A DNA stretch of 64,000 nt from Galeruca laticollis (taxonomy: Eukaryota; Arthropoda; Insecta; Coleoptera; Chrysomelidae). The position numbers and the translations under genes are program-made. The notes beneath the pieces were generated by a model. It was not told the DNA's origin. It worked only from the letters and a program-made list of their open reading frames with translations, and did no database searches. This document shows positions 21,046-32,590 of the stretch, in pieces; position 1 is the first letter of the stretch; each line of letters starts with the position of its first letter. The stretch is taken from positions 102,311,610 to 102,375,609 of the forward strand of contig OY998180.1 of NCBI GenBank assembly GCA_963921935.1, written 5' to 3'.

Positions 21046-22987
21046 TGTAAACTACACAAAAACAAGAAATAGCCAATCGAGTTTTGATGCCTTTTTTACC
21101 AGAATCTCCGATAATTTTATCTCCGGTGTACTTTCAAGTGATCTAGAAAAACCAGTGGCTTTCATTTCAAGATCTCTCACAAGAGACGAAAGAAACTATA
21201 ACCAATTAGATAGGGAAGCAACCGCAATATACTGGACATTCAAAAAAATTATATTTATGGAAGACATTCTACACTTGTTGTCGACAATAAACCTCTGATG
21301 ACCATTTTCAAACTAACGAAACAACTTCCCGTACTTTCAGCCACAAGAATGATCAGATATGCACAGTTTTTATCCGAATTGGATTGTACTATAGAATATA
21401 AAAAATCTTCCTATCATACTTACGCAGATTTTTTATTCAGGAATTCACTACCTCTAGAAGAAAAGGAAGAAATAACTGTGGATGACGAATTTTTTCAGAA
21501 TATTTATGCAATTAAACAAAATTCTACACCGACACTAGATTCAAACACTATTGCACTCGAGATCCAGAATAAAAACAGTTAAAGGAAAAGCTACTCAATG
21601 GGAATATACTTGATCCAGAGTTCAGCTTACAAGAAGGCATAGTTTTCAAATCAAATCAATCGAGTTGTTTGTTTTACCGCAAAGTTATCAAAAAACAGTA
21701 TTAGAAGAACTATACACATAGGAATAGCTAAAATGAAATCTCTAGCTCGCAGATATTGTTATTGGAAAGATATCGACAAAGGATATGGAAAATCTAGTAA
21801 AAAGTTGTAAAGCATGTTATGATTTTAAGAAAAATCCTGACCAAGCTCCACAACACCAATGGAAAGAACCAGCAAGAAATTCGCAACGTTCGTATATAAT
21901 ATGGAGGTCCATTTTTGAATCATGATTTCTTCATAGTTGTCGATGCAAACAGCAAATTGCAAGAAATTAGGATGTCTCGAAATGCACCAACAGCTTCTGC
22001 AACAATACATTATCTTCAAGAAATTTCCAGCTGCTACGGATTACCAGAAAAACTTGTGAGCGACAATGCGTCTATTTTCAAATCAAGAAGTTTTGCAGAA
22101 TTTTGTAACAGAAATGGAATGAGACAAATATGCATTGCTCCAGGCCATCTTGCAACAAATGGACAAGCAGAAAGATATATACAGATTTTTAAAGATGGAA
22201 TGAAAAAATTATGAAAGGACCAGGAACTTTACATGAAAAATTACACGGATTTTTGATTAAGTTTTGATCAACGCCTCTTTCGAATGAGATGACACCTGCA
22301 GAGTTACTTTTTGGACAAAATATTCTAACAAAATTGGATTTCATTAGATCTTAGAAATTAGGTAAAAATAATACAAACTAATTTTTAATCAATTTCATTT
22401 GATCGGAATAAGAGTACAATCACGAAATTATCATGGAAACTTCTTATGGAAATATGGAACCGTTCTACAGAGCGTGGAGAAATTACGTTATATAATAGAA
22501 CTAGATGATGGTTACACAATTAAAAGACATTTCGATCAACTTAGACCCTGTAATATTAAAAATTCAAGATCTACAACTAGGTACTGTAAAAGACCAAGTA
22601 CAGGAAAATATACATGCGGCCAAAAGAGAAAATCAATCACAATTCGTACCATCACAAAGAAGATTGTTTGGAAATTTTAGATCTACGACAATTTCACAAG
22701 ATATAGAAAAGGCGAATCAAAATACAGATTCATCTAGTAAAATGTCAATACACCGTGAAAGCAATTATTCGACATCCAGTTCTTCTACATTTTATCGATT
22801 TTCACCTTCACGTGTATATGATCCGTCTGCATACACATCTACATCGTTTTGGGGTTTTCCATCCAGTTCTGTTAATCAGCACATTGAGCAACCAGATGTT
22901 GCTACAAAGCAGTTCGATGAAAACCAGTATTTTTTACGACCATCTTCAAGAACTCGAAGACCATATGATCGTTTGAATTATGAATGA
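21046..22987 (+). pseudogene. Ty3/gypsy pol 3' half: RNase H, integrase, C-terminal tail
   Basis: An LTR retrotransposon fragment. RNase H (21060-21580): RVLMPFLPE (second frame), FISRSLTRDERNY, REATAIYW, VDNKPLM-type region and HTYADFLFRN. Integrase (21720-22215): ARRYCYW, VDANSKLQEIRM, PEKLVSDNASIF with the second Asp, and TNGQAERYIQIF with the catalytic Glu. The first Asp lies where the sequence now has an in-frame stop. A GPY/F-like module follows at 22399-22530 (WKYGTVL, YIIELDDGY, KRHFDQLRP), then a Ser-rich tail ending RRPYDRLNYE. At least four frameshifts or stops are present. The fragment starts at the codon where the fragment at 40518-41040 ends. Confidence 0.8.
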
Positions 22988-23640
22988 CCTCCTTATTGTA
23001 ACCCGAAGAAGTATTATATATAACATTTTGTCACATTGTATTTTATGTTGTTTGTACGTTTCATGTTTGTCAAGTTGGAATTATCACTGTCATATTAGAA
23101 ATAGAATATGTCATTACTATAAATATATTACTTAAATAAAGTATTAAATATACAATAGGCGCTACCAAATATACAGAAAAATAAAGTAGGAATGTTAAAG
23201 ATAAACAAGAAAACGCAATCGCATAAGAAAAGATCATCAAAACATGGAGATACTACTAGAAAGAGCAGAGAAACATCGAAAAGGAAAAAATAACAAGATG
23301 GTGGATGTACATTCACATTTCATTTCAGCTTCTGTATTATATTTTATCACCTGACATTCTCATTGACTTTTAGTCCTGTCCAAACATGGTTTCCAATCTG
23401 TTATTCATTCTAACAGTTCATCGTTCTCCACTCCTTCTTCGACATTCAATCATATTGACTCTGTTACCCCCAACAGTTTCTTCGAAACATAAATTCTTCT
23501 TACCAACTATCTTCAAATTTTGTTCTTTGACCGACAGTTTTTTATTGGTTTTCAAGTCTAAATCTTCATTGTATTCTATTACTTTTCCGCCATCCCTATC
23601 TACGATGCGATCCAGATACACTACATTTTATGGCCTTCGG
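22988..23640. other. Possible gypsy LTR, then no recognised gene
   Basis: TGTAACCCGAAGAAG starts 10 bp after the pol stop and could be the start of a 3' LTR running to about 23155, but no second LTR is present to prove it. A minus-strand frame at 23418-23621 (67 codons, rich in Lys, Glu and Asp) is not recognised. Confidence 0.35.
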
Positions 23641-23862
23641 AGTGTAAACAAGTAGCAATTTTATGATTGGATTTTATTCGCGGCGTCTCACAGACGAACA
23701 CTATAGATTTTCAGACCACCAGAGCCAGTAGAACGGGTGCTATAAGTCCTGATATACCTCATTTTTGGAGGAATTTCGGTATCTTAGCACGATACAGCGT
23801 TCGGAGTGTGGAAAAGTTAGTTTTAATCTTTAAAACTGTTTATTTTTTACCTTCGGATGCCC
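23641..23862. repeat. Dispersed repeat unit shared with 47531-47880
   Basis: The blocks CGGAGTGT, AATTTTATGATTGGAT, GGCGTCTCACAGA, TAGCACGATAC and TTTTAATCTTTAAA occur in the same order at 47531-47880, where the unit is tandemly repeated. Function unknown. Confidence 0.65.
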
Positions 23863-25173
23863 TCTGATTGTTGTTATTGATTATTGTGCCAGTTCTGTTT
23901 ACTTTTTTCTATCTTAATGATCTGATTTTTGTTTCTTCTGTGGCTACGAATAAGCAATAATAAAATCATTATGTATTTTGTTTTCCTTTATTTTATAACG
24001 AAATAGTTCTGTGACGATAATTTCTATTGTGATTATAAAAATGTTTATCAATATAACTACATACGTTTCAAATTTATTAACCCGCGACATTTCTTGACAA
24101 CCTTTATTTCCTATAATTATAATGTCATATGCATAAAATATTGTTTGCGTTTGTTAAACACGATAGTAATCTTAACCAAGTTCGTTCTTTGTGTAGTGCC
24201 TTCCAGTTAAATTTATCTCAAAGAATTTCGTTGTTAATCTAAGATTATCTTACTTTTGTTGTACTTTTTAATGGCATTTCTATATTTGTAGTATTTTATA
24301 ATTCCTCTTTTATCCAGTGAATTGAACGCTGTTTTATCTCATATAATAATAAAAGAAATTGACTAAAAATAAACTGATAGTTATATTAAACAAATTATAA
24401 TATGTACTCTAACATAGCGTTAATGTATATAGAATGGGGACAAATATTATTAACACTTTTAAAAGAACAGTATTTTTTGTCATGTCACTGTAAATTAATA
24501 TATAAAAGTATTTTTTTGAATTTTGCAAGGTATTTTCAATAAACACGTTGATATAAATTATGTCAATAAATCTAATTAAAGTGTGGTGCAATATTTTGGA
24601 TTTTTCAATCTCCAAGTGGAGTCGAAGTCCAGTACTGAAAGCAGATTCGTAGTTTGGGCATACTTAATAAAGCTGTAACGACAATTATAATGCATGATAG
24701 GTATTCAATTATAACTTGAACCTTATCATCTAATTAAATAATCTTTGAATATTGTTCTAGACAAAGGTACATTCACACCAATTAGCAAATTGAAAAAAGA
24801 ATCTTGAACCGCAGGAACTGTTTACTAATGTTGACAAAATACTAGGTCAAAGTCTTACGAAACCCTACGATATACTACCTTGAACCAAATTCATTGTTGT
24901 TCATGTTGTTAAATTAGATTATTATTAATAAAAACGTTAATTATCCACTCATTGCTACTGCTTTTATTATATTATAATTATTGGATTACGATTTCATTTG
25001 AATTTACTTAAAATCATTATTTTAAAAAAACGCTGATACTTTGCAAGAAACAAGGAATAATTTTTTTTCGTACGAGCTCCAGTTTTTTGGTTATCGGTCT
25101 CCAAAGTTTCCTAATAAATGGATTAGACGGAATATTCTAGATCCATTTTAAGCACTCTGATGAGAACTCAATA
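23863..25173. other. No recognised gene
   Basis: AT-rich sequence. No protein, tandem repeat or terminal inverted repeat was recognised. Confidence 0.5.
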
Positions 25174-25553
25174 CAATCCGTTTGTTTGGCAGAAAAAAAC
25201 GCTAGGAAGCGCTTGTAAGCAAAATGGCGATCGCAAAGCGGTAAGTGCTGTCAACTGCTAAATAGCTATTTTCATCTAGGACACTAAATTAGCTTTAACC
25301 GGGAAACTTAACCTAACTTGTTTGTAAAAAGTTCATATTAAAAAATTATCAATTATGATATAACATATTAAATAATGTGTTGGAAGATACTTTTGGTGAT
25401 GATATTACTTAAAACTAATTTCAAAACAAACAAAATAAATAAGCAAAATAGCGGATTGTGTCAGCGCCATTGCAGTAAGCGCACGTGTCTGGCTAAAATT
25501 GTATAGTTCGTTTCTCAGCGCTGGCAAACGCTTTTTTCTGCCAAACACACCCA
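25174..25553. mobile_element. Short inverted-repeat (MITE-like) element
   Basis: TGTTTGGCAGAAAAAAACGC on the left pairs with the inverted TGTTTGGCAGAAAAAAGCGT at the right end, about 30 bp in all. The 320 bp between has no coding capacity. No clear target duplication is visible, so the exact ends and the superfamily are open. Confidence 0.6.
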
Positions 25554-25689
25554 ATGGTTAGTTTCTGTTTTTTTTAGTACAAAATCTTCATTGTTTTTAC
25601 TGGCTATATACGTAACACGTTCTATTTTTGCACAAACGTAAATATAGTTAATTATGCGGATGAATTACATTGATTAGTACTGTTTTAAA

Positions 25690-26957
25690 TTAAACTAACT
25701 GTTTCTAGATAATTCCACAATGTATTGAAAAAATTTTAAAACTCCAAGAAATTGACAATTGTTTCGATATTCTGACAATGATATTTAATATCGAAACAGC
25801 ATTCATACAAATAACTGCGGTACACAAAGTGCCACGTTCAGCAGAAGTAAGTGACCCTACTTGCTTACGTCCTTTCAATGCAATCACCCTCGAGGGACGT
25901 CCCTGTACAGTGTGATCCCTGTCTCATCAACATTGTAGATTTTTGATGGAGACTAATTATGTTTTTGTTGAAGTGGTTCAAGTAGGTCAAAAAATTTGGA
26001 AACGTTTATTCGGTTGAAACTTCTGGCACGTGCAGCTGAGGTTGCTTCTGGAATTCGAAGTGATAGTCTATTTCTTTCAAGGAAATTTTGCAACTAGTGC
26101 CAACCAGCTTTCATCTTAACGGTACTGAAGTAGTGCGATATGTTATTCTGTTCAGCAAACTGATAAGCTAAACGTCGCACGGAATCACTGGTCAAACGAA
26201 ACATCAATGTCTCCATGTTGGTAATAAACAGAACAAGGTCCATTTCTTGCGCCTCGTTAAACGTAACAAGTCTGCTACCTAAACCTTTGAGAGAATCTTT
26301 TGTTATTTTGTTTTTTCCTTTAACACGACGTTCTAAAGTACTCTTTGGTATGTGGCAAAGTTTTGCCGCTTTCAGATAACCACATTCTCGATTTAATACC
26401 ATGTCTATTGCTTTTTTCATGTTCTCCTCAGACCACCCCTGTCGGTTGCTTTTTCTTGAGTATGCACGCGCCACATTGTGTATCTATTGATACTGCAACA
26501 AAGAAAAAGCAGGTAAAAAATGTTATCAAAATAGTTTAGGTAAAATGGGATATCTCATTTTAAACAAATGCCACATATCCCGTTTTATCTATACCTCAAC
26601 ATTTGACTTCCGTGAATTTTACAAACTTAACCTTAAAAGATATTGATGAACTTTCATGACTATATCAACGTTTAACATCTTATCTGATTCTTTAAAAATT
26701 ATCAACACATTCTCTTCACAAATAAAGAAGCAATCCTTACTATTATGAGTTAATAATATTACATTAAAATATTGAAAAACATAAAAACTTACGTGTGTCA
26801 ACAATCACATTCACTATGAAACTGAAAGTCCGTTAGAAAGTTTAAAATCAGTACAGCTTGCGCTTGGGCAATATTTCGCTAGATGGCAACACTCGTTTCA
26901 CAAAAAAAAACATGGTATCCCGTTTTAGATTACTGTCCCATTTTAAGGACACTTCCC
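25690..26957 (-). mobile_element. Tigger/pogo-type element, partial
   Basis: The right end reads, inverted, TA then GGGGAAGTGTCCTTAAAATG, closely resembling in style the end of the second Tigger-type element (GGGGAGAATAGGG at 49995). Motifs AAAATGGGATA / TATCCCGTTTTA recur near 26540, 26577, 26915 and 26936, probably transposase-binding repeats. The transposase runs leftwards from 26474. The left end is missing or unrecognised. Confidence 0.65.
25705..26474 (-). pseudogene. Tigger/jerky-like transposase
   Basis: These transposases bind DNA with an HTH_psq/CENP-B-type domain and cut with a DDE domain. The first 126 codons (26474-26094) are open: WSEENMKKAIDMVLN, YLKAAKLCHIPKSTLERRV (the psq helix-turn-helix), KSLGSRLVTFNEAQE-type linker, then LTSDSVRRLAYQFAEQN. 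Further down, in other frames, are RIPEATSAARARSFNR, KFFDLLEPLQQKHN and IYNVDETGIT, which holds the first catalytic Asp, followed by ALKGRKQVGSLTSAERGTLC. The frame is lost after CMNAVSI, so the second and third acidic residues are absent. Several frameshifts; non-functional. Confidence 0.75.
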
Positions 26958-27479
26958 CTATATATTAGATTTCTATTTCAAAATTTCTATTTAGACTTCT
27001 AGCACCACATGTTAAGGTAATTTCGAGGCTGCTCAACCTATGGTATTCGAAAATACAACTATTAAACATAAAAATTGAAAAATCGGAAGTAACTTCTTCA
27101 GGTACTGTTCAATTAGGATGTGAGTAAACATTATTGGGTTGATGGATTTCGGAATACCTCTGAATAATTAAGTTTGAGAGTAGGGGTGCTTGCTATCTAC
27201 TGGATTATAATACAATGTTTGAGACACTTATAAATTACATAGTTATATTATCTTCATATTCTCTTTTCTTTACATTTTATTAACAACTGTGTAGTAGTGA
27301 TCTGGAATAATAAAAAATAAATACATAATATTGATATTTCCAAGCAACTAATTGCATATATAACAATATAAACTTAATTAATTCTAATACATTTATTTGA
27401 AATGGGAAATTACCATAGATTGTTTAAAAATTTTATTGATTTTTACCAAAATTAGTTTTGAATATTTTTTTCTAATATT
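26958..27479. other. No recognised gene
   Basis: AT-rich sequence with no identifiable coding region or repeat. Confidence 0.5.
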
Positions 27480-28450
27480 TTTTGTTGAAAAGGATTTGTT
27501 GGCCTTATTTGCAATGCTAATTTAATTAGTTACTTTTCGTTAATTTCATAAGGTGCATAATCAAAAGAATGTTCTGATAATGATGGAAAAACATTGTCAT
27601 TTAAAAGAAAGCAATCTGTTTCTTTAATTAACATACTGATTAAAATAACTCTTGGTGGAAGTTTGCCAATTCATTTTAGGCAGCACTGAACTTTTCTCCA
27701 TACCATTACACATATTTTTTCCACTTTGAGAAGGAAATAATAGGCCGCCTCTAGATTTCCTGTCAATTAATATGAAAGATGCGTCATCTTCTTACCCTCA
27801 TGATCCAATTACCTCACAACAAATATCACAGGAGAGTCTTTTCATAACTGATCTCATGACAAATCCAACAATGTAAGCCACTACATTTTCTGTAAGCTCA
27901 TTGAAGCCCTGTTTCTGGAAAAATGAACATTACTTATTTCTGGAAAAATTAACACTACTTATTTCTGGAACGACACTGAGAGTATAATCTTGAGATATAC
28001 AGTTGCCGGTGTTGTTATGGATATCGATGTGGGTTATGATTTTTCTATATATTTAAAAAAATTCTAAGCAGCTAGGATTGTTGCTGGGGTCATTTCGTGA
28101 TGTACAAAAATATTAATGAAAGAAAGGAAGATTATAAAATATAAGTCATTTAAACTTTTTACTCATCTAACACCATTGAAAAATAGATCCAAATGATCTT
28201 GGCTGAATTTGTATGTTAGTGAGTATTCTTATGTTCTTTCGTTCTTTGCATTGGGATTCAAATATAGCAAGTAAAGACTGTGTAGAAACCAAAAAGCCAA
28301 GAATAGGTGTTTTCTTCTTTGTCTTAGGTTAAACTGTTTTTTTAGTCTTTCAGATTTTTAATGTAGTTCAGTGTATTTAAAAAAATTGGCTTCCAGTTGG
28401 TTTCAATTTTTCTTTCATTGGAGTGCTCACACCTCTTTCAAAAGAGTTTC
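27480..28450 (-). pseudogene. P-element/THAP9-like transposase remnant, second locus
   Basis: Reading down the minus strand: FGFYTVFTCYI-type and SLLAIFESQCKERKNI pieces around 28230-28310, FGSIFQW near 28180 (position of the family's E-L-F-F-S block), then ENVVAYIVGFVMRSVMKRL and SCDICCEV at 27830-27910, DRKSRGGLLFPSQS near 27750, and a tail LPPRVILISMLIKETD. The order IVGFV, C-x-x-C, GGL-x-x-PS matches the fragment at 9763-10350 and the C-terminus of P/THAP9-type transposases. Many stops and frame changes. The N-terminal THAP finger is not visible. Confidence 0.6.
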
Positions 28451-29022
28451 ATGAATTTGAAATATCAAATAAATTATTGAGAAAAAGTGGTAACATCAAG
28501 TATTGGTTACTGTTATTTAGGGAAGACTTTAAAATAAATGTAGCTTTAAGAAGCACTTTGATGTTAAAAATTTAAATTTTAGGTGATTTTCTACTATAGA
28601 TTTATATTTATACTCTAAACAGAGTATAGCTATATAGAAAGAACTTTTTAGGAATAATATAGTAAAATAATGTTCTGACCTATGATTAAACTGGGATTAT
28701 AATGCTATGAAACTGCTACTTATATTTGAAACTATAAACTAATTATAAATCATTAAATAAACAACGGGTAGACAAAATTATAACCAACTGCTCTCTAATG
28801 TGCTTTGACTATAACATTATTTCATTTAATATTATATGGATACTTACTTCTTAGTAACAATAAACGCAGCGAAAATTAGCCGTAATATACCCACAAAAAA
28901 TTTGAAAAATTCAAGTTATTTTCAGAAACTAAACATTAACACAAGCATAGATAACCTTAAGACAACCGATTGATGTGACATTCAGTGTCGCCAACAGAAA
29001 TTGTCACGCGATGGTGGAACGC
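28451..29022. other. No recognised gene
   Basis: AT-rich flank of the CACTA-like element. The last two bases before the element, GC at 29021-29022, match the GC after its right end. Confidence 0.5.
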
Positions 29023-29035
29023 CCCAAACAGGAGT

Positions 29036-29330
29036 GTACGTATTAAATACGTACATATTAGGTCTTATATACGTCCTGTACGTACATTACCTAAAATGTA
29101 CCTATTTAATACGTACATTATGATTCCTAAACGGTGCGTACTTTTAGACACGGCCATGTACGTACTCAAGACGTATCGGCTGTACGTATTTTCTGATAAG
29201 TATAATGTACGTACTTAATACGAATCTGCTGTACGTACCTAATACGTATCGTTTGTACGTATTTTCTGATACGTATTATGTACGTAGCTAATACGTATCA
29301 GTTGTACGTATTTTCCTATACGTAAAAAGT
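29036..29330. repeat. Left subterminal array of TACGTA motifs
   Basis: About a dozen GTACGTA or ATACGTA motifs, many paired as ATACGTAC...GTACGTAT in opposite orientations and separated by 5-25 bp. Probably binding sites for the element's transposase. Confidence 0.85.
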
Positions 29331-30251
29331 GTGCAGGTAGACATATTTTTATAATATATATTATATAGAGGTATATTCATTTAAAAAATAACTTATTTGT
29401 TATTAGCGATGGTTTGTTCACCAATAATTATATTTTTAAGTAGGTATACATTTTGTCGCAAAATTAGCACAAAATTCGAGAAGCACGTGCTTTTTATTTA
29501 TACTTACATGCATATAAAAACACTCCAAATATTTTCTCAGGTTAAGTTCATTTTGTTGGACCAATAAATTAGTAGTAGGTTTAGACTGTGACTGGTTTGT
29601 GTACTTGTAAAGAGCTTATCACAGTCTAAACAATAATAATAATAACTTGACTTCAATTTATTGTATTACACAATAATTTATTGGTAATTATACCACCTGT
29701 GCAGATGAAGTTTTTCACAAGGTTTCGTTGGTTAAAACGAAAATGAAGGTAAACATACTTTTTTTCCTCATCCTGTCCTTGTCAAATAACCGAAAGTCGA
29801 ATAATTCTGTCTTCTTCTGGATGTACATAAATATGTTGAAAGTGGGAAGTGAATAGATTGTGGTAAGGGCCATCGGCCCTATTGCATTTATCTACCACAC
29901 TTGCAGAGTGACACGTAAGGCGGGAATTATAAATTTTCAATATTCTAAGACGTATTCTGTAACAAGATTGTTTTCCTGTTACCTACTAATTTTAGTTTTT
30001 TGATAATGTTTAGTTTTCTTATGAAATATTTTTGCCATTCCGCATGAGACATAATCGATCGAGATTCGAGAATATACAGTCGCCGGATAAATAAAATTTA
30101 AAATTCGCGCCTACTCAACTTCGTGAATTGTCAGAAATGTCTTTTGTAGTTGTCAATTATGTGTAAGTGTAGTAATAGTAGTTATATGATCTGTGGTGTA
30201 AAGAAACAAACAAATGAACCATCATTTTATACTTTTTAAACATGTGTTTTG

Positions 30252-30353
30252 ATTAGTGTTTTTAAATGAAACTCAAGGTCTCTGGTTAATTCCACAATAT
30301 ATATATATTGTGGAATTAACCAGAGACCTTGAGTTTCATTTAAAAACACTAAT
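30252..30353. repeat. Perfect 102-bp palindrome
   Basis: Two 51-base arms meet at 30302/30303 in the sequence CCACAATATATATATATTGTGG, with no spacer and no mismatch. The arms contain CAAGGTCTCTGGTTAATTCC. It lies inside the CACTA-like element, about 460 bp before its gene. A flanking CATGTGTTTTGAT occurs at 30241 and again near 30397. Confidence 0.95.
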
Positions 30354-30811
30354 ATGAGCATATTCCACGAAGTAAGGGTCGAGACAGTCAATTTCATGTG
30401 TTTTGATGTTACGTTATAGCCAGATGTCTGGGGTATCTGTGGCTTTGGCACTTTTATTGTTTATAACGTGCAATAAAGAAATATTTGGTGGATTTTATCT
30501 CAATATTCCACACAGACCACTTGTGCCTGCTACTTTTGTTGTCTATACCCAGGATTAATTGGTGAGCTATTGACTATTTTCTATAACATCAACTTTTAAT
30601 TTTATTTATTTTCTAATATTTACTTAATTTATAATTTTTAAAGTAACAGTCAAACTAGTTTAAAGTAATATTAGGTACTTTTAATAGTAGTTTCATTATA
30701 GTTTGTAGTTGTGGGACCTTGTGTCCAGTTTTTTTACATCCTGTTTATTTGCAGTTTATAAAGATAAGTATACCCACCTATTATTTATTATTACATTAAT
30801 CTATTAGTAAG

Positions 30812-31856
30812 ATGTTTTATAAAGTTAGTAAACATTACAAAAAAGCAACAAAAAGGTTTGTTAGTAATAATCGCAAATAGTTGGTTGAAAATTTAAATCT
30901 GCTTTCTTGTCGTAGTTATTATGCATCATCCAATAATTTAAATAATATCATAGATACATCATGCTCCAAATCTAATAACTTAGAATGTAGAGGATTTAAA
31001 TAGCTCTAATAATTCAATATTATCTGAAAACGTGCTAGAGAAAGAAGTTCTTTGTAATAACATTTTTAACAACAGCAATAATATTTTAAATATTCCAGAA
31101 AACACCAATACTATAAATAAAGATCATTTTTCATCACAGTTATCAGAATGGCGCCTTAAACAAAAGCTTAAACATAACATTAAGTCTGTAGCAATAAATG
31201 ACTTATTGAAAATTTTGAAACCCATCAACAAGAATTACTTTATTTTCATGCTAGGGCTGTTTTACATACCTCAAGGAAAACTGTTGTGAAATCAGTAGAA
31301 CCACTATATTCATTTTGGATTAGATAAATGTTTGCAAAAGGTACTTTCACAACATCCTAAATTAAGTGCCGATAGCGTTATTGAAATTTTATTTAATTAT
31401 GATGGACTCCCACTAACAAAAAGCTCTACAAGTCAGTTCTATCCAGTTTTATGAAGTATGTATCAAAACCGGGGATTTGTTGAGATTTTGGGTGTACATT
31501 ATGACTGTGCAAAATCCAAAGAACCTAATTTGTTTTTGTCAGATTTTGTGGAAGATGCCACTAATATTATAAATAATCGGATTCAGTGCAAAGGCTCTAC
31601 TTATGCTGTTAAAATAAAAGGATTTGTGAGTGATGCTCCATTCAGGTTATATGTCACGCTCCAAGTGTTATGCAGACGGATCTTATGATAACAGAGTTTA
31701 TTTTCCTGATACGTCAAACCTTCATTTACGTACCGATGTTGATTTCAGAGCAGACTCAAAAACAACACCATACACTTCAAGTGTATAAAATATTCCAGGT
31801 GTAGATATGGTCAAATATTTCCCTCTCGATTTCATGAATCAAGTTTTTAAAGCTTA
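30812..31856 (+). pseudogene. CACTA-like transposase-domain protein
   Basis: The start MFYKVSKHYKKATKRF fits the family's short basic N-terminus. Further pieces in changing frames are LSEWRLKQKLKHNIKSVAIN, DLLKILKPINKN, HTSRKTVVKSVEPLYSFW, then FNYDGLPLTKSSTSQFYPVL (likely first acidic residue in YDGLPL), NLFLSDFVEDATNIINN, VKIKGFVSDAPFRL (second conserved Asp), YFPDTSNLHLRTDVDFR and GVDMVKYFPLDFMNQV. The order resembles the tnp2-type transposase region: DG-x-(P/L), a two-helix E-L segment, a DAP motif and a PLDxM block. At least five stops or frameshifts; the part after 31860 is absent. Confidence 0.65.
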
Positions 31857-32065
31857 ATATTTTAATCTAATCTAGTGTAAGCTTTCTAATGTGTACTCTA
31901 ATTTATTAGTCTATACAGTTGAACCCACAATTAAATGATAAGGAACTTTATTCGAGCAACGTTATGAACATTGTGACAGGTAAACTCAAATTACCTTGAT
32001 AATTTTAATAACAAAGCCCCTTGAAACTAAATTGTGAGCTTTCAGCTCTGTAGTCTGTTTACCAA

Positions 32066-32262
32066 GTACGTACTATCGGTATGTACCAAGTACACGTACA
32101 CACGGTACGTATCAAGTACGTACAGGCAGTACGTATTTGGTACGTACATTTTATTGGAAATTGTACGTATTTAATACGTACCATGTACTTCGAACAGAAA
32201 AGTACGTACATAAGACGTACCTTACGTCTCATGAGTACGTATTAAATACGTACGTACTCGTG
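32066..32262. repeat. Right subterminal array of TACGTA motifs
   Basis: Counterpart of 29036-29330 with repeated GTACGTA/TACGTAC and the outermost ACGTATTAAATACGTAC shared, inverted, with the left end. Confidence 0.85.
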
Positions 32263-32271
32263 CTGTCTGGG

Positions 32272-32590
32272 GCATGGTACAGTCATTTACTGAACAGTGG
32301 GCTAGCAATACATTTTGTTTTCTTATATCCGCGGCAGCAATAGAATTTAGAACAAAATACAGTTCCTATATTACGAGTTATGAGACCAGTCTATGCGAAC
32401 TGGAGTAATAGTATGGCAGAGTAGAGTTGATTAGAGTAGAACTGAGTGCTCCTGAATGCTGATTTGACACGGACTCATTGACATTTTTAAGGGTCCATAT
32501 CGTAGTCTAGGAAAGGTCCATATCGATTATATATGTACCATGACAAAAGTGGAAAATGGGTTGCCTACTTCAAAATATGGTGCATATGGG
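32272..32590. other. No recognised gene
   Basis: Flank between the CACTA-like element and the hAT terminal repeat. Nothing recognised. Confidence 0.5.

Larger units (their letters stand above)
29023..32271 (+). mobile_element. CACTA/EnSpm-like element with TACGTA-rich ends
   Basis: The ends are CCCAAACAG and, inverted, CCCAGACAG, which fit the CMCWR terminal rule of the CACTA superfamily, with a 2-bp duplication GC on both sides. Inside each end lies an array of motifs built on GTACGTA/TACGTAC in both orientations (about 300 bp left, 200 bp right), the subterminal-repeat design typical of CACTA elements. Between them is a broken gene whose protein resembles a large insect/cnidarian family annotated as transposase-domain protein. 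Total 3249 bp. The superfamily assignment is an inference from three agreeing features. Confidence 0.7.
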
